Of a stretch of 5,865 nucleotides of DNA, positions 1 to 5,865 are shown piece by piece. Where the stretch lies: assembly GCA_013298455.1 (NCBI GenBank), contig JAAFHR010000226.1, positions 1 through 5,865 of the forward strand, given 5' to 3'. The first letter of the stretch is position 1. Each line of letters begins with the position of its first letter. The stretch comes from Betaproteobacteria bacterium (lineage in GTDB: Bacteria > Pseudomonadota > Gammaproteobacteria > Burkholderiales > Casimicrobiaceae). Made by a program: the position numbers and the translations under genes. Below the pieces are notes generated by a model that had not been told where the DNA came from, did no database searches, and saw only the letters and a program-made list of their open reading frames with translations.

Positions 1-1
1 A

Positions 2-940
2 AAAGTATCGGCCGCTAAGTCCGCGCTAATGCTCGATTTATGGCGCAGAGCAGCGATCATTTTTTTGATCGGACTGACGCTTAACTTCATCCCGAACTTT
101 AGTGTTGAGACGCTTCGAATTCCCGGCGTGTTGCAGCGGATTGCGCTCTGTACGGCGCTCGCAGCGCCGATCGTGCTTTACTTTAATCTTCGCGGGCAGT
201 GTCTGTGGATCGCTGGCCTGCTAACGTTTTATAGCGTGGTGATGCTCTACGTGCCGGTGCCGGATATCCATGGTGTGGTTGCCGCTGGCGCGCTTGAACC
301 GGGGCGTGATGTGGGCGCGTTTGTTGATCGTTGGCTGCTAACCGGTCACCTCTGGTCGGCCTCAAAAACGTGGGATCCCGAAGGTGTGTTTTCCACGCTG
401 CCAGCGCTCGTCACGATGCTCATGGGCGTGCTGACCGGACGCTGGTTGCTCTCTGACATGCCACGTGCCGACAAGACCGTTTGGATGATGGTGATTGGAC
501 TCGGTTGTCTGTGGATCGGAGTGATGATTGATGCGACGTGGATGCCGATCAATAAACCGCTCTGGACGACGTCTTACGTATTTTTTATGCACGGCTGGGG
601 CTTGCTGCTATTCGCAGTTTTCTATTGGCTCATCGACGGCGCAGGTTCGGCATCGGTACGCCGTCGCGCTCGTGTGGCGCTGCTTCCAATGACGATTTAC
701 GGAATGAATGCACTCTTCATATTTGCCATGTCAGGGCTGATTGCGAAGCTACTCAACGCCGCCAAGTTCACGCAACCTGACGGCAGCGCACTCACGCTCA
801 AGGCAACACTTTTTGCGCCACTAAAAACGCTCGCACTCTCGCCAGTCAACACCTCGCTGATGTTTGCCATCCTCTTCAACCTCATGATGTTTGGGATCGC
901 CTGGGCCATGTGGAAGCGGCGATGGTTTGTGAAGGTGTAG
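2..940 (+). CDS. COG4299/DUF5009 multi-pass membrane protein, NagX / heparan-alpha-glucosaminide N-acetyltransferase-like (5'-truncated by window edge)
   Basis: The frame is open from base 2 to the TAG at 938-940. The ATG at 29 is probably internal: the codons before it are open, the protein starts there mid-domain, and no Shine-Dalgarno precedes it. Residues are numbered here from that Met. Family signatures seen are LRIPGVLQRIAL (29-40), WDPEGVFSTLPA (115-126), LWTTSYVFFMHGWGLLLF (178-195) and YGMNALF (224-230). About eight hydrophobic segments are visible (roughly 8-22, 33-52, 59-77, 122-141, 150-171, 182-203, 221-242, 278-296), so it is an inner-membrane protein. Homologues span about 350-400 residues; the missing N-terminus should hold the first one or two membrane helices and the loop corresponding to the catalytic His of human HGSNAT. 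COG4299 members occur in GlcNAc-utilisation regulons under the name NagX; amino-sugar acyl transfer is inferred, not shown. The stop lies 1 nt before the next start, indicating an operon. Confidence 0.88.
   Translation, partial: KVSAAKSALMLDLWRRAAIIFLIGLTLNFIPNFSVETLRIPGVLQRIALCTALAAPIVLYFNLRGQCLWIAGLLTFYSVVMLYVPVPDIHGVVAAGALEPGRDVGAFVDRWLLTGHLWSASKTWDPEGVFSTLPALVTMLMGVLTGRWLLSDMPRADKTVWMMVIGLGCLWIGVMIDATWMPINKPLWTTSYVFFMHGWGLLLFAVFYWLIDGAGSASVRRRARVALLPMTIYGMNALFIFAMSGLIAKLLNAAKFTQPDGSALTLKATLFAPLKTLALSPVNTSLMFAILFNLMMFGIAWAMWKRRWFVKV
931..936 (+). promoter_or_regulatory. Shine-Dalgarno sequence selecting the GTG start at 942
   Basis: GAAGGT lies inside the last codons of the upstream gene, with six bases between GAAGG and the GTG at 942. 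The alternative ATG at 966 is preceded by a T-rich stretch with no purine-rich site. This decides in favour of the GTG start and suggests that translation of the glycosidase gene is coupled to its upstream neighbour. Confidence 0.6.
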
Positions 941-941
941 C

Positions 942-2627
942 GTGAGACACGTCTTGTTTTTTGCAATGACGCGCCTCGTTGCCCTCGCGGGTTTGCTTGT
1001 CGGCGCGATACTCTTGGCGAGTTGCAGCAACGTCGGCGTGAATTCGAACAGCGTAGCGTCAACCTGCCCGAGCGCCCACGCGGGGCTAGATTGCCCCCCT
1101 GCAACGCCGCGCGAATTCCGGGCGGCCTGGGTGGCCACCGTCGCCAATATCGATTGGCCGAGCAAGGCAAATTTGACGAGCGCTGAGCAGCGCGCCGAGA
1201 TCGTCGCGATTGTCAATCGCGCCGCTGAGCTCAATCTGAATGCGCTCATTTTGCAAGTGCGCACCAGCGCCGATGCACTCTATCCATCAACGCTCGAGCC
1301 GTGGTCTGAATTTTTGACGGGTGAGCAGGGGCGTGCACCGTCTCCGTTTTACGATCCGCTGCAGGTCTGGATTGACGAGAGCCATCGTCGCGGCATTGAG
1401 CTGCATGCTTGGTTCAATCCTTACCGCGCTCGACACACACAAGCGAAATCAAGCAACGCGCCTACACACATTTCGCAGACCCGCCCCGAGATCGTGAAAT
1501 CCTACGGTGGCTTCCTCTGGCTCGATCCCGGTGAGCCCCGCGCCGCGCAGCACACCCTTGATGTGATCATCGATGTGGTCAAGCGCTACAACATTGACGG
1601 CGTGCACATTGATGATTATTTTTATCCGTATCCCGTAGTGGCCGCACCCGAGCGGCTCGGTGTGACCACAGGAGCTGCCGCTGCCCTGGCAGGTGGGGCG
1701 GCAACCGTGCCGTTGGTGCCCGAGCGCGAGCTCGAATTTCCCGATGAACCCGCGTGGCAGCGCTACGTGCAAAGCGGCGGTTCGCTCGCGCGCGCCGACT
1801 GGCGCCGGCAAAACGTGAATGCCTTGGTTGAAAAAATCTACACCAGCATCAAGCAAACAAAGCCGTGGGTACGCTTTGGGGTGAGTCCGTTTGGTATTGG
1901 TCGGCCCGGCAAGCGCCCGGTGGGCATTTCGGGCTTCAGTCAATACGACAAGCTCTATGCCGACGTTGAGCTGTGGCTTGCGCGCGGTTGGCTCGATTAC
2001 TTGGCTCCACAGCTCTATTGGCCGATTGCACAAACTGCGCAAGCCTTTCCGGTACTGCTTGATTATTGGCATCGAGAAAACACCGCCAATCGGCATATTT
2101 TTCCGGGGCTCTACACCAGTCAAATCAATGACTCTGCTCGGTCATGGGCTGCCACCGAAATCGTGCAACAAGTCGCGTTGATTCGAGAGAAAGCAGCGCC
2201 GCAAGGGCACATCCACTTCAGCACGATCCCGTTGCTGCAAAACCGTCGCGGCATCGTTGATACGCTTCGCCCCGGCTACGAGCAGGCCGCAGTCGCTCCG
2301 AACATGCCTTGGTTGAGCACTGAGGTCAACGCCGAAATGCTTTCGGTAGAGGTCAGCGAGGTGATGGGAAACCAACGTCGTCGGTTGAGCTTTGGGACGC
2401 CGTCGGTGGCGCAAAGCGGCAAACGAATTGCGCTGTGGCTGCGCTATGGCGATCGTTGGAATTTTTCAGTCGTGCCGATGCCCACCACCCGCAGCGCTGA
2501 AGCTCAGAGCGATGTGGTCGTGAGCGACGCCACGCCATCGGGCGCGTTGACGGCGGTGGTTGCGTCGGTCATTGATCGCTTTGGCAACGAAGGGCCTCGG
2601 GCTCGCGTGTCGGTGGGATCGCGATGA
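942..2627 (+). CDS. Lipoprotein glycosidase of the GHL10/DUF187 family (YngK/DigH-like), probable peptidoglycan glycan hydrolase
   Basis: The protein has 561 residues. The lipoprotein signal peptide ends in the lipobox L25-A-S-C28; Ser at +2 suits the outer membrane. GHL10 landmarks follow in order: REFRAAWVATVANIDWPS (57-74), QVRTSADALYPS (105-116), LHAWFNPYRA (154-163), GGFLWLDPG (189-197), DGVHIDDYFYPYP (219-231), FGVSPFGIGRPG (312-323) and GWLDYLAPQLYW (349-360). D224/D225 in the HIDDYF motif are candidate catalytic acids (inference). A C-terminal extension of about 100 residues (455-561), ending in DRFGNEGP, looks like an Fn3-type beta-sandwich. E. coli DigH of this family is an outer-membrane lipoprotein that cleaves peptide-free (denuded) glycan strands, so a similar murein role is likely, but some relatives are uncharacterised. 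The GTG start follows the previous stop by 1 nt, and the end overlaps the kinase gene by 4 nt. ATG 966 would give a shorter, also workable signal peptide. An Ala/Gly-rich insert sits at about 237-260. Confidence 0.9.
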   Translation: MRHVLFFAMTRLVALAGLLVGAILLASCSNVGVNSNSVASTCPSAHAGLDCPPATPREFRAAWVATVANIDWPSKANLTSAEQRAEIVAIVNRAAELNLNALILQVRTSADALYPSTLEPWSEFLTGEQGRAPSPFYDPLQVWIDESHRRGIELHAWFNPYRARHTQAKSSNAPTHISQTRPEIVKSYGGFLWLDPGEPRAAQHTLDVIIDVVKRYNIDGVHIDDYFYPYPVVAAPERLGVTTGAAAALAGGAATVPLVPERELEFPDEPAWQRYVQSGGSLARADWRRQNVNALVEKIYTSIKQTKPWVRFGVSPFGIGRPGKRPVGISGFSQYDKLYADVELWLARGWLDYLAPQLYWPIAQTAQAFPVLLDYWHRENTANRHIFPGLYTSQINDSARSWAATEIVQQVALIREKAAPQGHIHFSTIPLLQNRRGIVDTLRPGYEQAAVAPNMPWLSTEVNAEMLSVEVSEVMGNQRRRLSFGTPSVAQSGKRIALWLRYGDRWNFSVVPMPTTRSAEAQSDVVVSDATPSGALTAVVASVIDRFGNEGPRARVSVGSR

Positions 2628-3586
2628 ATACCCCTGCAAATTCGTTGAGCGCCGATTGGGGCGTGGGCATCGACGCCGGTGGTACGCAGACTCGCTGGTG
2701 TGTGATGGATCGCAGCGGCGATATCGTGTCAGAAGGCGCAGTGCGCGGGCTCTCTGCGTTGATGCTGGGCTCAGAATCTGGAAAGGCGTTGCTCGCGAAC
2801 TCGTTGGCGGAGATTGCAACCGCGGTGGGGCAGTCGATTGAAACGGTGGTTCGCGGCGTGATGTCCGTGCATGCTGGATTCACGGGGGTTGATGGGAGTT
2901 CGGTGACACTCACGCGCTTGCTCTCTGATGCGTTTGGCGTTTTTGAATCCAGTGTGACTGTGTCCGGTGACATTGAAATCGCGCACGCCGCAGCCTTTGC
3001 GCCGGGCGAGGGCTATCTAATTTATGCGGGTACGGGTTCAATCGCTGCGTTTGTTGATGAGCACGGCGGCTTGCATCGTGCCGGTGGGCGCGGCGTGTTA
3101 CTTGACGATGCGGGCGGTGGTTATTGGATTGCTCGGGAGGCGCTGCGCCACATTTGGCGAGCGGAAGACGAGCAACCTAACGCGTGGCGAGCCTCGCCGA
3201 TGGCGGTGGCGCTGTTCGAGCAGTTGGGCGGCTCGCAGTGGTCAGCGTCGCGCGAGTTTTTCTACACCAAGGATCGCGGTGAGATTGGACGCTTGGCGCT
3301 CAGCGTTGCCAAGTCAGCCGAGCAAGATCCCATCGCGCTAAACATCTTGCAGCGCGCTGGCGAGGAGCTCGCGCGGTTGGCGCACTGTTTGTTGCGCCGT
3401 TTTGGTACGCGCCCTGTAGCGCTCGCGGGACGCGCGGCCGCGCTGCATCCGGTGATTGCACAGTCGATGCGCGACGCACTTCCGAGCGATATTGAATTTC
3501 GAATTTCAACCCAACCGGCGCATCATGCGGCGGCGCGAATGGCGCTGGCTCGGCCCATCGCTCAATCTCCCACCGTTCTGAGTTAG
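2624..3586 (+). CDS. BadF/BadG/BcrA-family (COG2971) sugar kinase, probable N-acetylglucosamine or related amino-sugar kinase
   Basis: This 320-residue cytoplasmic ASKHA-fold protein has no signal peptide. The first phosphate-binding loop is GIDAGGTQTRW (15-25). D116 in SGDIEIAHAAAF (114-125) is the likely catalytic base, and the second phosphate loop is YAGTGS (134-139). A glycine-rich segment, GGRGVLLDDAGGGYWIAREAL (154-174), corresponds to the family's usual GDEGSGYWIGREAL, and LAGRAAALHP (267-276) stands where the adenosine motif normally has LAGG. Known relatives phosphorylate GlcNAc; MurK of Clostridium phosphorylates both MurNAc and GlcNAc. With cell-wall hydrolases on both sides, phosphorylation of amino sugars released from murein is the best inference; the exact sugar cannot be told. 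ATGA overlap with the glycosidase gene implies translational coupling; a modest GGTGGGA (2612-2618) precedes the start. Length is normal for the family. The altered motifs may mark a subfamily rather than loss of activity. Confidence 0.87.
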   Translation: MNTPANSLSADWGVGIDAGGTQTRWCVMDRSGDIVSEGAVRGLSALMLGSESGKALLANSLAEIATAVGQSIETVVRGVMSVHAGFTGVDGSSVTLTRLLSDAFGVFESSVTVSGDIEIAHAAAFAPGEGYLIYAGTGSIAAFVDEHGGLHRAGGRGVLLDDAGGGYWIAREALRHIWRAEDEQPNAWRASPMAVALFEQLGGSQWSASREFFYTKDRGEIGRLALSVAKSAEQDPIALNILQRAGEELARLAHCLLRRFGTRPVALAGRAAALHPVIAQSMRDALPSDIEFRISTQPAHHAAARMALARPIAQSPTVLS

Positions 3587-3589
3587 CTT

Positions 3590-3595
3590 GAGAAG
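3590..3595 (+). promoter_or_regulatory. Shine-Dalgarno sequence deciding the ATG start at 3602
   Basis: GAGAAG sits six bases before the ATG at 3602, an ideal spacing. The in-frame TTG at 3596 abuts this motif directly and so cannot use it, which makes ATG 3602 the preferred start. Confidence 0.65.
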
Positions 3596-3601
3596 TTGCC
3601 T

Positions 3602-5761
3602 ATGAATCTGCGCTCTACTTTCAATCGTTTTTCTGCGTTGTTTTTCACGTTCGCGCTGCTCGGAGGTTGCGCCACCATGTCCCCCAACACAAGCTCTATC
3701 GCGATAGATCGCACGTTCACATCGAAAAGCCAAGACAGTCGGGTGCAATACATCATCGTGCACTTCACTACGATCAATCTAGAAAAATCGATCAAGGTCT
3801 TGACGGAGGGCGAAGTCAGCAGCCATTACTTGGTGGGCGATTCGCCCCCCACGGTGTATCAGTTGGTGGATGAAAATCGCCGCGCTTATCACGCGGGTCT
3901 GAGCTCATGGAAGAACGCCACGCAGCTTAACGCCAGCTCGATCGGCATTGAAATCGTAGGGCTTGGATACACCGACACATCGGAAGGCCGCGTGTGGCAT
4001 GAGTTTCCCAAGCCGCAGATCGATGCGGTGATCGCGCTCATCAAAGACATCGCCAAACGCCATAACGTGTTGCCTGAGCGAATCTTGGGTCACAGCGATA
4101 TTGCCCCCGGCCGAAAGAACGACCCGGGGCCGAAGTTTCCGTGGAAGCGCCTTGCGGATGAGGGCTTGATTCCGTGGCCCGATGCCGGGCGCGTTGCCGC
4201 ACAGCAAGCCACCTTTGAGCGAGCGCTCCCAGATATCAAATGGTTTCAACAGAAGCTCGCTCAACACGGCTACGCGACCCCGCAAACCGGTGTGCTCGAT
4301 AAAGCCACCATCGACGTAATCTCGTCGTTTCAGATGCGTTTTCGCCAAAGCCGATTTGATGGGCAGCCTGATGCAGAGTCCGCAGCGATTCTGTACGTTT
4401 TGACCACGCCAAAAAACTCGACCCCCGCCGCGCTACCGGCCGCAGAGCGCGATCATGTGCATGGTGACGCCATGGATGCAAACGGCCTCAATCGTGCGCT
4501 GAGTGCCGTGCAAAACGATCCGACCCGTACCCTTGCGAGCCTTGCTGTGGCTGCTGTGCGCGATGGGCGCGTGGTCTACGCCAATGGTTTCGGCAATCGA
4601 TTCATCGGTGCGAGCCCCGCCGAGAGCAAACCCGCCAACGCCGACACGCTCTACCGAATCGCATCCATTTCAAAGCTCGTCACGACCGTCGCTGCGATGC
4701 GTTTGGTTGAAGATGGCAAGCTCGATCTGGATCGAGACATCAGTGATTATTTGGGCTACAAGCTCCGCAATCCGCACTTCCCAAATGATCCCATCACAAC
4801 GCGAATGTTGATGACACACACCTCATCGCTTCGAGATGGCGGCGGTTACTACTGGGAGGCGAAGCACGCCCTGAAAGACGCCCTTGTACCCGGCGGATCG
4901 CTCTACGGTAAGGGCGACATGTGGGCAAAAAATGCCAAGCCCGGTGCTTTTTTTTCATACGCCAACTTGCCGTGGGGCGTGTTGGGTGGCGTGATGGAAT
5001 CAGCCACTGGCGAGCGTTTTGATCGCTTGATGAAGAGATTGGTCTTCGCGCCGCTTGGTATTGCGGGCGGATTTAATCCGGCGGAATTCAGCGCCGCAGA
5101 GCTCGGCAATTTCGCCACACTCTACCGAAAGCGCAAAGAGGTCGCGGGGAAAGAGGTGTGGGATGCAGCAGGCCCATGGATCGTGCAGGTGGACGACTAC
5201 TCAAAAGCAGCGCCCGTCTCCCGCGCGGATGAAAGTTATCGCCCCGGACACAATGGCACCGTATTCGGGCCGCAGGGCTCAGCGCGCATGTCGGCCAACG
5301 GACTCGCGACTTTGATGTTGATGTTGATCAACAACGGGCAGCACAATGGAAAGGTCTTTTTGAAACCATCCAGCCTGGCGCAGATGCAGAGCAATCAGTG
5401 GACCGCCAACGGCAAAGCGGGCGCAACGGCCAACGGTGAACAAGGCGACGAGGGCGGCAAAGATCTCTTCAACTCATGGGGCTTGGGGATGCAGCGCTTC
5501 CTCGACAAATCGGGACCTGGCAGCGGTGATCGTCTGGCTGAAGCAGGCGGATTTACCGCCGTGGGGCACCTCGGCGACGCATGGGGCTTGACCTCGGCGT
5601 TTGTGTTTAATCCCATCACCAAAACCGGCATGATTTTTTTGCATGGCGGCCCGTCGTTTGACCCCGAAACCAATCCCGGAAAATACTCGGCCATGTATCG
5701 CCATGAGGAGCTGATTTTGGATGCGCTGTACCGAGGAGCGATTGCACCAAAGGCGAAGTGA
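3602..5761 (+). CDS. Tri-domain murein hydrolase lipoprotein: AmiD-like N-acetylmuramoyl-L-alanine amidase + PG-binding domain + serine beta-lactamase/DD-peptidase-type domain
   Basis: The 719-residue product starts at ATG 3602. A signal peptide ends in lipobox L20-G-G-C23; Ala at +2 suits the outer membrane. Domain 1 (about 47-190) is an Amidase_2 zinc amidase like AmiD: probable zinc ligands H54 (IIVHFT), H164 (LGHSDIAPGRK) and D174 (NDPGP), with catalytic E117 (IGIEI) and K172. It would cut the MurNAc-L-Ala bond. Domain 2 (about 208-268) is a PG_binding_1 helical bundle (WFQQKLAQHGY, then TGVLDKAT). Domain 3 (about 292-712) is a full PF00144 serine hydrolase with S355-I-S-K358, THTSSL (406-411), Y453-A-N455 and a third motif H656-L-G658. 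HxG in place of KTG points to the class C/EstB/DD-peptidase branch; carboxypeptidase, peptidase or esterase activity is possible and not decidable here. AmiD alone has about 270 residues, so the C-terminal half is an added enzyme. It lies 15 nt after the kinase and is the last gene of the + strand run. Confidence 0.92.
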   Translation: MNLRSTFNRFSALFFTFALLGGCATMSPNTSSIAIDRTFTSKSQDSRVQYIIVHFTTINLEKSIKVLTEGEVSSHYLVGDSPPTVYQLVDENRRAYHAGLSSWKNATQLNASSIGIEIVGLGYTDTSEGRVWHEFPKPQIDAVIALIKDIAKRHNVLPERILGHSDIAPGRKNDPGPKFPWKRLADEGLIPWPDAGRVAAQQATFERALPDIKWFQQKLAQHGYATPQTGVLDKATIDVISSFQMRFRQSRFDGQPDAESAAILYVLTTPKNSTPAALPAAERDHVHGDAMDANGLNRALSAVQNDPTRTLASLAVAAVRDGRVVYANGFGNRFIGASPAESKPANADTLYRIASISKLVTTVAAMRLVEDGKLDLDRDISDYLGYKLRNPHFPNDPITTRMLMTHTSSLRDGGGYYWEAKHALKDALVPGGSLYGKGDMWAKNAKPGAFFSYANLPWGVLGGVMESATGERFDRLMKRLVFAPLGIAGGFNPAEFSAAELGNFATLYRKRKEVAGKEVWDAAGPWIVQVDDYSKAAPVSRADESYRPGHNGTVFGPQGSARMSANGLATLMLMLINNGQHNGKVFLKPSSLAQMQSNQWTANGKAGATANGEQGDEGGKDLFNSWGLGMQRFLDKSGPGSGDRLAEAGGFTAVGHLGDAWGLTSAFVFNPITKTGMIFLHGGPSFDPETNPGKYSAMYRHEELILDALYRGAIAPKAK

Positions 5762-5788
5762 TTCGGCGGTTTGTTCGCGCTTCTATCC
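5762..5788. other. 27-nt gap between convergent stop codons
   Basis: This gap separates the TGA of the + strand operon from the TAA of the minus-strand gene. No stem-loop followed by a T run is visible in it on either strand, so an intrinsic terminator is not supported. Transcripts from both sides probably overlap at their 3' ends or end by another mechanism. Confidence 0.5.
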
Positions 5789-5865
5789 TTACCGCGCTAC
5801 CGCGCCCTCAAGTAGTGTGAGCGTTTGCTCTTCACTGTTCAAACGCGCACGAATGCCAATCGGCA
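5789..5865 (-). CDS. C-terminal end of a probable LdcA/MccF-type LD-carboxypeptidase (S66), cut by window edge
   Basis: On the minus strand an open frame enters at the right edge and stops at TAA (5791-5789). The visible 24 residues begin PIGIRARLNSEEQ and end LTLLEGAVAR. They match the usual ending of S66 LD-carboxypeptidases: a Pro-(Leu/Ile)-Gly turn, an ArA-L strand, a short acidic turn, then a LTLLE-AV strand. The codon before Pro reads xTG, so Leu, Val or Met. LdcA removes the terminal D-Ala from murein tetrapeptides in the cytoplasm, which suits the neighbouring murein genes. The identification rests on a short tail with no catalytic residues visible, so it is tentative. The gene converges on the fusion lipoprotein gene, with 27 bases between their stop codons. 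Confidence 0.55.
   Translation of the reverse strand, partial: PIGIRARLNSEEQTLTLLEGAVAR

Noticed and set aside
29..31. ATG at 29 as the true start of the first gene
   Set aside because: The frame is open upstream to the window edge, no ribosome-binding site precedes the ATG, and family members have an N-terminal region missing here; the gene is cut by the window.
697..1264. Two overlapping minus-strand frames across the junction of the first two genes
   Set aside because: The translations are low-complexity, Arg/Ser-rich and without family motifs; the + strand genes on both sides explain the coding signal.
1449..2123. Long minus-strand open frame (224 codons) opposite the glycosidase gene
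   Set aside because: It is antisense to strongly conserved GHL10 motifs, its translation shows no recognisable domain, and such frames are common opposite GC-rich genes.
2560..2841. +1-shifted open frame bridging the glycosidase/kinase junction
   Set aside because: It is a shadow of the kinase start region; the kinase frame carries the phosphate-binding loop and the ATGA overlap explains the junction.
3596..3598. TTG at 3596 as the start of the fusion lipoprotein
   Set aside because: It abuts the GAGAAG site with no spacer, while ATG 3602 has ideal spacing and gives a normal lipoprotein leader.
4475..5737. Reading the C-terminal domain as an antibiotic-resistance beta-lactamase
   Set aside because: The SxxK/YAN/HxG set is shared with DD-peptidases and esterases, and fusion to a murein amidase favours a cell-wall role; resistance cannot be claimed from sequence.
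5789..5805. Repeat ACCGCG-CT-ACCGCG near the convergent stops as a terminator stem
   Set aside because: The two copies are direct, not inverted, lie within the minus-strand coding end, and no T run follows.

Overview
The window reads as a piece of chromosome from a Gram-negative bacterium, most likely a proteobacterium and perhaps a gammaproteobacterium. The base composition is moderately GC-rich by eye. Two encoded proteins begin with lipoprotein signal peptides whose residue after the lipid-bearing cysteine is Ser or Ala, which suits outer-membrane anchoring. The families present are typical of proteobacterial cell-wall salvage loci. This taxonomic placement is inference; no rRNA or marker gene is present.

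Layout. Four genes on the + strand are packed so tightly that they almost certainly form one transcription unit, with gaps of 1 nt, a 4-nt ATGA overlap, and 15 nt. They are: (1) the C-terminal part of a polytopic COG4299/DUF5009 protein (NagX / heparan-alpha-glucosaminide N-acetyltransferase-like), 2-940, cut by the left edge; (2) a GHL10/DUF187-family lipoprotein glycosidase related to YngK and DigH, 942-2627; (3) a BadF/BadG-type sugar kinase, probably for GlcNAc or a related amino sugar, 2624-3586; (4) a 719-residue lipoprotein that fuses an AmiD-like zinc amidase, a peptidoglycan-binding domain and a complete serine beta-lactamase/DD-peptidase-type domain, 3602-5761. After a gap of only 27 nt, a converging minus-strand reading frame enters from the right edge. 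Its last 24 residues resemble the C-terminus of an LdcA/MccF-type (S66) LD-carboxypeptidase.

How the genes fit together. All five can be read as parts of murein (peptidoglycan) turnover. The GHL10 lipoprotein would cut glycan chains, possibly those already stripped of peptides. The fusion lipoprotein would strip peptides from MurNAc and perhaps trim or hydrolyse the released peptides. The kinase would phosphorylate the imported amino sugar in the cytoplasm. The LD-carboxypeptidase would process tetrapeptides, and the COG4299 membrane protein would act on amino sugars at the inner membrane. The importer and any MurNAc-6-P etherase or NagA/NagB enzymes would have to lie outside the window.

I see no RNA genes, mobile elements, CRISPR arrays, convincing terminators or internal promoters. 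The most noteworthy item is the triple-domain amidase/serine hydrolase fusion and its place in an apparent murein salvage operon.
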